This document shows, piece after piece, positions 8,944 to 17,281 of a stretch of 55,010 nt of DNA. The translations under genes were made by a program, and so were the position numbers. Within the stretch, counting starts at the first letter, position 1; each line of letters opens with the position of its first letter. The notes beneath the pieces were generated by a model, which saw only the letters and a program-made list of their open reading frames with translations, made no database searches and was not told the DNA's origin. The DNA comes from Rickettsiales bacterium (lineage in GTDB: Bacteria > Pseudomonadota > Alphaproteobacteria > Rickettsiales > UBA8987), in NCBI GenBank assembly GCA_033762595.1, contig JANRLM010000028.1, forward strand, positions 1-55,010. The letters run 5' to 3'.

Positions 8944-9651
8944 CTCTGGAAAATCAGTTATAAAATTTGCATTTGGGAGTTTTTTTAGACTATCAAATAA
9001 GCCATTTTCAATTTCTTTTTCTTTGATAGTCCAAAAATATTTTTCTCTTTCGCTATTTAATATTTTCTCATTTTTTGTGTAGCAATTTGGAATAAAAATT
9101 GTGTTACCTAGTTTATCAGATAAGTTTTCTATATATTCAAAATAACCCTCTTTTTCGGCATCATCTGAGGTAAATAGCAAACCAATTTTTATATTTTTGT
9201 CTAACTGCCTAAAAGATATTAAATCAGAATGATTAAACGATGAAATTATCAAATTATCTTTAAGAATTTTGGAATTTTTTATTTCTTTGTAAACTAATTC
9301 TGAAATTCCATTTTGCTTAATTTCAATATTAAGAATTTTATTTTTTCTTACAGAAAAATACTCAAAAAGCTCAGATAATTTTGGGATTTTATAGATATTA
9401 TTTGGTTTTCCAATTCTTTGTAAATCTATAATTTTTGAATTGCTTGAGGTAATTTTTATATCTCCCCCATTATGGATTTTTATTTCATCATCATGGATTA
9501 CAAAACAAATTTTATCTAAACTTGCAAAAACATCAATTTCAACACCATCTGCATTATTTTTAATAGCAAAATTTATCGCCTCAATAGTATTCTGGTAAGG
9601 CTTATTGATATTTTCATCTTGCCTTATACCTCTATGACCAAGAATTTTCAT
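8929..9651 (-). CDS. Glycerophosphodiester phosphodiesterase family protein
   Basis: A compact 240-residue GDPD domain beginning MKILGHRG, with catalytic H6, then NTIEAINFAIKNNADGVEIDV (metal ligands E and D) and VIHDDEI (second catalytic His), followed by LNIEIKQ. Such enzymes hydrolyse deacylated phospholipids to glycerol-3-phosphate and an alcohol. The usual PENT motif reads YQNT here. There is no signal peptide, so the protein is probably cytoplasmic (UgpQ-like). It starts with ATG at 9651. The upstream 260 bp is the AT-rich spacer with repeated TGTTGATAA motifs. Confidence 0.88.
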   Translation of the reverse strand: MKILGHRGIRQDENINKPYQNTIEAINFAIKNNADGVEIDVFASLDKICFVIHDDEIKIHNGGDIKITSSNSKIIDLQRIGKPNNIYKIPKLSELFEYFSVRKNKILNIEIKQNGISELVYKEIKNSKILKDNLIISSFNHSDLISFRQLDKNIKIGLLFTSDDAEKEGYFEYIENLSDKLGNTIFIPNCYTKNEKILNSEREKYFWTIKEKEIENGLFDSLKKLPNANFITDFPELIKR

Positions 9652-9911
9652 ATCTGTTGATATATCTGTTGATAAATTTTTAGTAAGATAATTTTTCTAA
9701 ATTTATTAGAATTTATGAGTTTAATTTCATAATTTATCAACAGTTTTTATGTTGTTTATAAATTTATTATTATATTATAATAAACCCGTTAAATGTTTGT
9801 TTTGTATAATTTATTTATATTTATATTTGTCGATAAATCTGTTGATAAAAAATTATAAGAGTTTTTGTGCCAGATAATAAATACCAATACTAAAATAATT
9901 AATATTTTATA
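9652..9911. other. AT-rich spacer with five TGTTGATAA-like boxes
   Basis: TGTTGATAA occurs at 9667-9675 and 9840-9848, and its inverse TTATCAACA at 9734-9742. Near-copies are TGTTGATAT at 9655-9663 and TGTCGATAA at 9828-9836. A very AT-rich run separates the last two groups. The motif is one base from the consensus DnaA box TTATCCACA. The stretch holds no open frame. It is also the 5' region of the GDPD gene, so a regulatory role is possible. Confidence 0.5.
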
Positions 9912-10910
9912 TTATTTTGCTATTTGATAAATAATTTCTTTGATGGAATGTGAAATATCCATATTTCTTCTTTCATGGAGATTAAACAAATTAAGTGCTG
10001 TAAAGAAATTCTTTACATCATCTTTATTTTTTGATGATTTTGCTTTTTTAGAAAGATCAAAAAGCAGAATATTTTTGAAATTATTATAATTATAGGATTT
10101 CTTATTTTTATCTTTTTTATCTTCCTTAAAAATTGATGAAATATTTGAAATATCTTTTGAATCAACATTCGGAAATTTCTTCACAAATTTTATGATAATT
10201 TCAGTATCATATTTCAACATATTTAGATAATTTCCAGCTGAAAAACCTGAATATTCAGCCAATTCTTTTTTATATTCAACATCAAAATTTTTGATAATTT
10301 CTAAAAATTCTTTTTCATTTGGGTTTTTGAAAAAAATTTCAAAACAGCGAGATCTTATAGTTGGCAAAACCGAATTTATATTATGAGAAATTAAAATTAA
10401 AATTGAGTTATTATTAGGCTCTTCAGTAATTTTAAGAATTGCATTAGCTGATTGATTTGAAAGATCATCAATAGAATCAATTATAACAATTTTATATTTT
10501 GATTCTGCTGGGCTGTGATTGAGAAAAAACTCAATTTCCCTTATTTTATCTATGGAAATAGATTTTTTTTCAGATTCTTCTGTAAGCTCAATAACTAGTA
10601 AATCTGGGTGATTACCATTCTCAATTTTAAGCTCAACTTTTTGATTTATTTTAGGCTTTGAATTATCTGAAGTTTCCAGAATGCCCCCAAATAAATCAAT
10701 TTCAGAATTTTGCTTTTGCTCCTCAATACCTATTGAAAGTAATTTTTTTGCAAAAAGATAGGCAACATTAGCCTTGCCAACCCCTTTACCACCATAAAAT
10801 AGAAGGGTTTGCGGGATTTCTTCTGAGGATATAAAATCATCAATTTTATTGATAATCTTCTCAGATCCTATGTATTTTTTTACAAATTTTGGTGATGAAA
10901 TATCTAACAT
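9912..10910 (-). CDS. holB: DNA polymerase III subunit delta prime
   Basis: An AAA+ clamp-loader protein. The N-terminal part has QTLLFYGGKGVGKANVAYLFAKKLL, a P-loop in which the usual Ser/Thr after GK is Ala. NHPDLLVIE, KYKIVIIDSIDDLSNQSANAILKITEEP and LISHNINSVLPTIRSRC (the SRC motif) are standard for delta prime. It is a catalytically weak stator in the clamp loader, partner of the DnaX protein at 20.3 kb. ATG at 10910 is the better start; a TTG at 10919 extends it by three residues. It is divergent from virB3. Confidence 0.88.
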   Translation of the reverse strand: MLDISSPKFVKKYIGSEKIINKIDDFISSEEIPQTLLFYGGKGVGKANVAYLFAKKLLSIGIEEQKQNSEIDLFGGILETSDNSKPKINQKVELKIENGNHPDLLVIELTEESEKKSISIDKIREIEFFLNHSPAESKYKIVIIDSIDDLSNQSANAILKITEEPNNNSILILISHNINSVLPTIRSRCFEIFFKNPNEKEFLEIIKNFDVEYKKELAEYSGFSAGNYLNMLKYDTEIIIKFVKKFPNVDSKDISNISSIFKEDKKDKNKKSYNYNNFKNILLFDLSKKAKSSKNKDDVKNFFTALNLFNLHERRNMDISHSIKEIIYQIAK

Positions 10911-10972
10911 TAAAAACAAAGAAGAAAAATATTAATAAAATTGAAAAATTTTAACCAAATATTAATAAAATG

Positions 10973-10981
10973 TGATATAAT
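10973..10981 (+). promoter_or_regulatory. Extended -10 promoter candidate for the virB operon
   Basis: TGATATAAT is an exact extended -10 (TGnTATAAT). No -35 with good spacing is visible; TTGAAA at 10941 is too far away. It would give a leader of about 100 nt before virB3. Confidence 0.4.
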
Positions 10982-10999
10982 ACCATATTAAGCTAAATT

Positions 11000-11016
11000 A
11001 CTTGGGTTTCCCAAGT
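11000..11016 (+). promoter_or_regulatory. Hairpin followed by T-rich run in the virB leader
   Basis: ACTTGGG-TTT-CCCAAGT forms a perfect 7-bp stem with a 3-base loop, followed by GTTTAATTAGTTTTTT. No plus-strand gene ends here, so as a terminator it could only act on leader transcripts of the virB operon, that is, as an attenuator. Confidence 0.4.
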
Positions 11017-11091
11017 GTTTAATTAGTTTTTTATAGAAGAAATTTTTAATTTCTGCAACCATACAAAAATTAGAAAAAACTAGAAAAATTT

Positions 11092-11400
11092 ATGGCAAAA
11101 GGAGATGCAGGAAAAGTTCAGAGAGATCCGTTATTCTTGGCATTAACACGACCAGCTATGATATTCGGTGTAACTTACGCTTGGTTTGGCGTGAACATTA
11201 TGGCTTGGACAATGGTTTTTGTGAACACAAAAGATTTTGGATTGTTAATTCCGGGCTTAATGATTTTTCACGGAATAGGATATTATCTTTGTGCATTTGA
11301 ACCAAGATGGATGGAAATAGCAAAAATTTGGGCGTTAACCGTGCCAACTTGTTTGAACCGCTTTTATCACGGCAATACTTGCTCTTATGATTTATATTAA
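11092..11400 (+). CDS. virB3: Type IV secretion protein VirB3
   Basis: A 102-residue inner-membrane protein. RDPLFLALTRPAMIFGVTYAW is the VirB3 N-terminal motif, and two hydrophobic segments follow (about 22-42 and 48-68). The tail ends with a cysteine- and tyrosine-containing segment, as in Rickettsiales VirB3. It acts with VirB4 at the inner-membrane platform of the T4SS. It is the first gene of a five-gene plus-strand cluster and lies 14 bp before virB4. Confidence 0.93.
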   Translation: MAKGDAGKVQRDPLFLALTRPAMIFGVTYAWFGVNIMAWTMVFVNTKDFGLLIPGLMIFHGIGYYLCAFEPRWMEIAKIWALTVPTCLNRFYHGNTCSYDLY

Positions 11401-11414
11401 AAAAGATTTTTAAG

Positions 11415-13814
11415 ATGTTAAAATTTACAAGAAGAAAAGCCTTAAAATCTGCGATATGTGCTACTGAAATTAGCCAAACTAAATTTATTCCCTATAAAGG
11501 TCACTGGGACGAAAATATTGTTATCACAAAGAAAAATGAAATGCTTTTGACTATTAAAGTTGAAGGGTTTTCATTTGAAACCGCTGATGATGAAGATTTA
11601 GACATCAAAAAAACAATTCTAAACACTCTTTTCAAATCTATTTCAGGTGGTAATTACGCAATTTACATTCACACCGTTAGAAAGAGAGATTATACCGAAT
11701 TAGAAGGCGATTTTAATAATAATTTCTGCAAAGAATTAAATGAAAAATGGAAAGAGAAACACAAAACAAAAGTTAGCTTCAAGAATGATTTATATATAAC
11801 AATCGTTCATAAAGAGGATAAAGAGGGAACGGTTTCAATGTCCGTGGGTTTGATAAATAAACTCAATCAAGCCGCAGATAAATCTCAAGCGGATTTAGTT
11901 TTAAGAGAAGCCGCAAAATCATTAAAAGAAATAGCCAGCAGGTTAGTTGGCTCACTAAAAAGCTATAAAGCAAAATTACTAGGAATTAGAAGGGAAGAAA
12001 GGGGATATTTCTCAGAAGTATTTGAATTTTTAGGATTAGTACTAAATGCAGGAACTCCTTCAAATATGTTAGTTCCAGCGGTTAATGCAGATAGATACCT
12101 TTCAAAAAATCGTGTTTATTTTGGTAAAAGAGCCATAGAAATTCGTGATGAAAAGGGCAGAAGCAAATTCGGTGGTGCAGTTTCTATTAAGGAATACCCA
12201 CCATATACACACGCAGGTATGTTTGATTCCCTTCTGCATTTACCTTATGAAATGGTAATAACGCACGCTTTTTATTTCAGTAATCGCTCATCTGCAATAA
12301 CTTCAATGCAGCTTCACCAAAACCGAATGAGAAGTGCGGGCGATAAAGCAATTTCGCAGATGGAACATCTTACCATCGCGATGGATATGGCACAATCTGG
12401 TGAGATTGCATTCGGCAGACATCATATGAGTGTGTTTGTATATACAAATAATTTGGAAGATTTGGATATGCAGGTTTCAGAGGTTTATTCTGAGCTTGTA
12501 AATGTGAATGTTTCACCGATTAGAGAAACCTTTACCCTACAAGGCTCATTTTGGGCACAACTTCCTTGTAATTATGATTTTATTGCGAGGCCTTCGGTTA
12601 TAAACACATTCAACTTAGTGGGAATGTGCCCACTGCATAATTACCCATATGGCAAGCCGAAGAACAATCATTGGGGGCCAGCTGTTACGCAATTAGATAC
12701 AACTTCTGGCACACCATTTTATTTTAACTTCCATGTTAGAGATGTTGGTCACACTATGATAATTGGCCCAACAGGTGCTGGTAAAACGGTTTTATTAGGT
12801 TTTCTTGCGGCTCAAGCACAGAAATTTAAGCCCGATATGTTCTTCTTTGACAAAGATAGAGGTGCTGAAATTTTAGTACGAGCAATTGGTGGCAGTTTTA
12901 CGATCTTAGACCCATCAGGCAAAATGGGTTTTAACCCTCTACAACTTGAAGAAACTTCAGAAAATAAAGAGTTTTTAATAGATTGGCTTTCTGCTTTATG
13001 CTCAGAATCAGGTAAATATGATATTTCGCCTGAAGAAAGGGAAAGAATTGTTGAAGCCATAAACGGCAATTATAAACTCCCTAAAAAAGATAGGGTGCTT
13101 AGAAATATCGTTCCGTTTTTGGGGCTAGAAAAACCGGGGTCAATCGCAAGCAGGGTTCGCATTTGGCATAGCGGAGAGGCTAGGGCAGGGGTGTTTGATA
13201 ATGATGAAGATTCACTTTCATTCAGCGGTAAAAAAACTCATGGGTTTGAAATGGCGCCAGTGCTTGAATCTCCAGAAACATTGGGGCCAGTGCTTATGTA
13301 TATTTTCCACCGAATTAATATGACGCTCACTGGCTCACCAACAATGATTATTTTAGATGAGGCTTGGGCTTTACTTGATAATAAAGTTTTCGCACCAAGA
13401 ATTAAAAACTGGCTGAAAGTTCTAAGAAAATTAAATGGTATGGTAATTTTCGCAACGCAATCACCGGAAGATATCTCAAAATCACAAATTAGTGAAACAC
13501 TTGTTCAGCAAACCTCAACGCAGATTTTCTTAGCGAATATGAAGGGAACTTCAATCTATCAAGATGTATTTAAGCTCTCAAATCGTGAATTTGCAATTAT
13601 TAAATATACGGACCCCGGCTCAAGATATTTCCTAGTAAAACAAGGTGAGGATTCAGTTGTCGCAAGAATAGATTTATCTGGAATGAATGAACTGATTGAA
13701 GTTCTTTCCGCAAGGGCAGATACAATCCGTATATTAGATAAAATAAGAGCAGAAGTTGGTGATGATCCAGATAAATGGCTACCAATTTTTAAGAAGGAAG
13801 TTGTTAAATCATAG
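11415..13814 (+). CDS. virB4: Type IV secretion ATPase VirB4
   Basis: A 799-residue CagE/TrbE/VirB4 ATPase, close to the size of Rickettsiales VirB4. The N-terminal domain contains the conserved KRAIEIRDEKG and MRSAGDKAISQMEHL stretches. The C-terminal ATPase has Walker A GPTGAGKT (451-458), FFFDKDRGAEI, Walker B MIILDEAW (D648, E649) and FATQSPEDISKS. It powers substrate transfer and pilus or channel assembly at the inner membrane. A 31-bp repeat-family remnant follows the stop before virB6-1. Confidence 0.96.
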   Translation: MLKFTRRKALKSAICATEISQTKFIPYKGHWDENIVITKKNEMLLTIKVEGFSFETADDEDLDIKKTILNTLFKSISGGNYAIYIHTVRKRDYTELEGDFNNNFCKELNEKWKEKHKTKVSFKNDLYITIVHKEDKEGTVSMSVGLINKLNQAADKSQADLVLREAAKSLKEIASRLVGSLKSYKAKLLGIRREERGYFSEVFEFLGLVLNAGTPSNMLVPAVNADRYLSKNRVYFGKRAIEIRDEKGRSKFGGAVSIKEYPPYTHAGMFDSLLHLPYEMVITHAFYFSNRSSAITSMQLHQNRMRSAGDKAISQMEHLTIAMDMAQSGEIAFGRHHMSVFVYTNNLEDLDMQVSEVYSELVNVNVSPIRETFTLQGSFWAQLPCNYDFIARPSVINTFNLVGMCPLHNYPYGKPKNNHWGPAVTQLDTTSGTPFYFNFHVRDVGHTMIIGPTGAGKTVLLGFLAAQAQKFKPDMFFFDKDRGAEILVRAIGGSFTILDPSGKMGFNPLQLEETSENKEFLIDWLSALCSESGKYDISPEERERIVEAINGNYKLPKKDRVLRNIVPFLGLEKPGSIASRVRIWHSGEARAGVFDNDEDSLSFSGKKTHGFEMAPVLESPETLGPVLMYIFHRINMTLTGSPTMIILDEAWALLDNKVFAPRIKNWLKVLRKLNGMVIFATQSPEDISKSQISETLVQQTSTQIFLANMKGTSIYQDVFKLSNREFAIIKYTDPGSRYFLVKQGEDSVVARIDLSGMNELIEVLSARADTIRILDKIRAEVGDDPDKWLPIFKKEVVKS

Positions 13815-13845
13815 GGTGTTAGGGTTTGGGAATTAGGTTCTAGGG
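13815..13845. repeat. GTTAGG/TTGGGAATT repeat-family remnant
   Basis: The bases directly after the virB4 stop, GGTGTTAGGGTTTGGGAATT and on, resemble the left arm of the palindrome at 27961-28025 (GTGTTGGTAGTTGGGAATTG) and the tract at 18711-18734. It appears to be a single arm, with no inverted partner in the spacer. Confidence 0.5.
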
Positions 13846-13878
13846 ATAAAATAACGAAGGAAAAACAAACAAAAATAA

Positions 13879-15816
13879 ATGCTAAAGGGATTAAAAATAA
13901 CTATCATTTTATTCTTTATAATATTTGCGAATTTTTCAAATGTTGAGATTGCAAATTCTTTGCCATTTGGAAATGACGGAAGGGTAAAAGGTGAGGCTAT
14001 CGGCTGTAATTTTTACCCCGGTTTTGTAAACAAAATTGTTCAATGCATTACAAACCAAACCACTTACGGCCTTGTTACAAATGCACTAAACAGAATGCAT
14101 AGTTTTTTTGTCGCAACTGGTAATTCTTTAGTAGTGATTTACATAATGTCTTTCGCAATGAAACTCAGTTTGCAAGGCGTTAAAGAGCTTAAGAAAGAAG
14201 TTGCGATAGTTGCACTAACCGCAGTTGGTGTAATTACGCTAAACAGCACAACAAGTATAACAAAATTTATGAATTTCTTTATTAAAGGGCAAGAGGAATT
14301 TGTAAATGTAACCACAACTGCAATGTCAACAAGGCGCGCTAATGAAACAGAAAGGGGCATTAGAAGCAGTGATTTTTTGTGTTATCAAAGTCAAGCAGGA
14401 CAAAAATATAATATTTGGCAAAGGATTGATTGCGTAATTGGCTATATTCTAGGCGTTCACCCACTTGTAAAATACACAGAAAAGCATGTGTCTTGTGATA
14501 AAAAATTTGATCCAACAATGGGCGTGGATTTAACTGACCCTGATTTATCCTCCGATGAGCAAAAACTAAACCTAACAGCACGGCCAAAAATTGGTTGTTA
14601 TGATTACAGCTTATTTGCTGGCGATAAAAACCCCTTTGCCGATATGGCATCTGACCCGTTTTCCTTTATGCAAGATACTGGAAAAGTAACTGATAAATTT
14701 GAAGTTGGTGTGTCGTTTTCATTTATCGTGATGATTGTTCTAATGCTATTTAGTGAAGATTTTGGGATAATTTTAATGGTTACAGGCTTATTTATTGTAA
14801 TTATTCTAATAATGGCTTTTGGGCAGGCGGTTTTAATATATGTAACCTCATTATTTACAATTCTAGTTCTTGGACTTTTTGCACCTATAGTTATACCGCT
14901 TTTTTTATTCAAAACGACCAATCAGATATTCACATCTTGGCTTCAAATGTTCTTCTCAGCGATGCTAACCCCTGGGCTAATGTTTGCCTATTTAAGTTTT
15001 ATGATTCTAACCTTGCAATATGTTCTTAACTACGAAACCACCGTTAATGGTGAGCAAGTTAGCATTATGACTTATCATTTTGGCGATAAATATATTAACG
15101 CTAAAAAAGATTATAAAGACGCCATGACAGTTACAAAGAATTTAAGCTCTGAGGAACAACTAAACGCAGATAATTGGCGAAAAGTTATTGAGGAAACCAT
15201 CAGAACCCGTGTTGAAATTAGAGATAGAGATAAAAATGTTGAAACCGATATGTTGAGAGATGAATCTCAATTCACTAAAGATGCACCAAGGCTAATTGCA
15301 GAAGGAAGAGCAAGAAATTCAGGAATTTGGGAGAGTATGTCTGGCGTGTTTTCAAGAATGTCTTCAATGCAATCTGATAAAGTTAGAATGCCACATCTTG
15401 ATTTCCAAAACGCAGATGAGAAAATTAGAGAAATGTATAGTGCAAAAGGTTTAATAGAGCTTCTTCAAGAATCCCAATCCTTCCTCAGCATTCAAGAAAT
15501 AGCTAGATTTACCGAGCTTACAACCAAACTAAATGATCCTGAACAATGGTATAAATTTGTAAATGAATCACCCGCTATGAAAAATTTTATTGAAGGCAAG
15601 ATTGCTGGTTGGGAAAGGCAGGATTACCTTGATAAAACCGCTTATATGCAATTAATTATTGTTCTATTTTTGACCCTTTCAGTAACTTATAGCTTTATGA
15701 GTAATGTGCAGAATTTTGCCGCAAGGCTTTCAGGCGCTGGGCTTTCACCAGCAGAGAAAATGGTCAATTTATATAATATGAGCGTTAAAAGAATTACAGC
15801 TTCTTTCAAACAATGA
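13879..15816 (+). CDS. virB6: VirB6-family T4SS membrane protein, copy 1
   Basis: A 645-residue TrbL/VirB6 protein. It has an N-terminal hydrophobic signal-like segment, a cysteine-containing periplasmic stretch, and a membrane helix near 83-100. A helix block at about 270-385 (EDFGIILMVTGLFIVIILIM, AVLIYVTSLFTILVLGLFAP, then TSWLQMFFSAMLTPGLM) is the VirB6 core. A long hydrophilic C-terminal extension ends with one more membrane helix (near 595-615). Extended VirB6 proteins of this type are typical of Rickettsiales. The next virB6 overlaps by ATGA, showing translational coupling. Confidence 0.9.
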   Translation: MLKGLKITIILFFIIFANFSNVEIANSLPFGNDGRVKGEAIGCNFYPGFVNKIVQCITNQTTYGLVTNALNRMHSFFVATGNSLVVIYIMSFAMKLSLQGVKELKKEVAIVALTAVGVITLNSTTSITKFMNFFIKGQEEFVNVTTTAMSTRRANETERGIRSSDFLCYQSQAGQKYNIWQRIDCVIGYILGVHPLVKYTEKHVSCDKKFDPTMGVDLTDPDLSSDEQKLNLTARPKIGCYDYSLFAGDKNPFADMASDPFSFMQDTGKVTDKFEVGVSFSFIVMIVLMLFSEDFGIILMVTGLFIVIILIMAFGQAVLIYVTSLFTILVLGLFAPIVIPLFLFKTTNQIFTSWLQMFFSAMLTPGLMFAYLSFMILTLQYVLNYETTVNGEQVSIMTYHFGDKYINAKKDYKDAMTVTKNLSSEEQLNADNWRKVIEETIRTRVEIRDRDKNVETDMLRDESQFTKDAPRLIAEGRARNSGIWESMSGVFSRMSSMQSDKVRMPHLDFQNADEKIREMYSAKGLIELLQESQSFLSIQEIARFTELTTKLNDPEQWYKFVNESPAMKNFIEGKIAGWERQDYLDKTAYMQLIIVLFLTLSVTYSFMSNVQNFAARLSGAGLSPAEKMVNLYNMSVKRITASFKQ

Positions 15817-17267
15817 AAAATATTTTGAAAATATTTATCTTATTTTTATTCGCAATAATTTACTTGCCGAATAATTCTTATGCGGGACCACCGCCACCAA
15901 ATCCGAATGAAGAAAGAAGACTTAATTTTACTGATGTTTGCCAAAGCCCAGCAATCAAAAAGCCAAACAGAATCACTGGTAATGTTGTTAGGTGCATTGA
16001 GGTTTTAATCAATAATTCCGCAGATAGCATAATCGATAAATATATTGCAGGCTTTGCTACTTTTGTTTTTTATCTAACAATGATGGCGATTTTATTTTTC
16101 TCAATAAAAGCTATGTTTGGTCAGGTTTCAACAAGGTCTGTCTCATTAGTTTTTATATTCAAAGTCGCATTAGTTTTAAGCATTACTAGCCCGCAATCAG
16201 CGGATTACTTGAAAGGGGTTCGAGATACAATGGTAACTTCCCCCAAATATTTTTCAGTGGTGATATTAAATTCTATGTTAGAAAACCCAGTAGAAGTTAA
16301 TGATGAAGAATCAGTTAAAGTGGATATATTTGATACTTTTGATAAATATATCCTAAAACTTTTTGGGGTTGAAAATGCTGATCAAAAATTCCAAAGAGGT
16401 AACGCCTCAACCACCAAAGAGGAGTTTAATAAACAACGGCGAGAGGAATTATTCATTGGGCTTTTTGCATTAGTAGCAGGATTATTTTTTACTGGTGGGG
16501 TGGGGGCAACCATCACAACTATAGCACTTGGGTTTGTAACAACGCTTTTATTTGCAATGGCACAAGCGATTTTGTTTTATGCAACCATCACGATTGCACT
16601 TAATTTTCTTATAGCAATTTCACCACTTGCAGCAGTTGCTTTATTATTTGATCAATTCAAAAAAATTTCCTTTGTTTGGTTCACAAGTTTTATTGGTTAT
16701 GCCGTGCAACCTTTAATATTTGTATCGTTCTTAGGCCTTACCCTCCTTGTTTTAGATAAATTAACAACAAGAATTTCAGGGCCTTATGAAAAAGCAAGAA
16801 TACAATTTGAAAGAGGTGAAAATGGTGAAATAAAATTATTTGATTGCGGAAATTACAGAAAATCCGCTGATGAAAAAGCTGAAGATGCAAATAGTAATAC
16901 AGGTGATGCTGGGGAATCACAAAGGCAAGCAGAGGGTTTAGGCGGTGATGTTTCTTCAAAAAGTGAAGGCTGTAAATTCTATGCACCTAAACTAAAACTC
17001 GGTGAAGGCACAGGGCTTAATCATAATGATATTTCTGAGCTTTCAGGCAATCAGCTTGCCGTAATTTTCTTAATGATTGTAATGCTTGGTTTTATGAAGC
17101 AAATACCAGATATGATGAATAAAATAACCAGTGAAGCAATAGTTGCACCAGTTTCTGGTGTTGCGATTGGTGGTGGTCAAGGTGGCATCAATGAAAAACC
17201 AATACTTGCAACGCAGAAAATCTTAACAACTGGTAAAGATGTTATTCAGAGTGCAGTTAGGAAATGA
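15813..17267 (+). CDS. virB6: VirB6-family T4SS membrane protein, copy 2
   Basis: A 484-residue protein with a clear signal peptide (MKNILKIFILFLFAIIYLPNNSYA) and a short proline-rich start. It has membrane segments near 80-100, and the VirB6 core at about 213-310 (LFALVAGLFFTGGVGATITT, MAQAILFYATITIALNFLIA, WFTSFIGYAVQPLIFVSFLG). A low-complexity hydrophilic insert follows (about 335-390), then a last helix. It shares layout with copies 1 and 3 but little direct sequence identity by eye. It probably forms a distinct subunit of the inner-membrane channel. Confidence 0.88.
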   Translation: MKNILKIFILFLFAIIYLPNNSYAGPPPPNPNEERRLNFTDVCQSPAIKKPNRITGNVVRCIEVLINNSADSIIDKYIAGFATFVFYLTMMAILFFSIKAMFGQVSTRSVSLVFIFKVALVLSITSPQSADYLKGVRDTMVTSPKYFSVVILNSMLENPVEVNDEESVKVDIFDTFDKYILKLFGVENADQKFQRGNASTTKEEFNKQRREELFIGLFALVAGLFFTGGVGATITTIALGFVTTLLFAMAQAILFYATITIALNFLIAISPLAAVALLFDQFKKISFVWFTSFIGYAVQPLIFVSFLGLTLLVLDKLTTRISGPYEKARIQFERGENGEIKLFDCGNYRKSADEKAEDANSNTGDAGESQRQAEGLGGDVSSKSEGCKFYAPKLKLGEGTGLNHNDISELSGNQLAVIFLMIVMLGFMKQIPDMMNKITSEAIVAPVSGVAIGGGQGGINEKPILATQKILTTGKDVIQSAVRK

Positions 17268-17281
17268 AGAGGGCATAGAAA

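Noticed and set aside
14604-14921. 105-codon open frame on the minus strand
   Set aside because: It lies wholly antisense to the VirB6 copy 1 membrane helices; its Ile/Thr/Asn-rich composition is the mirror of hydrophobic codons.
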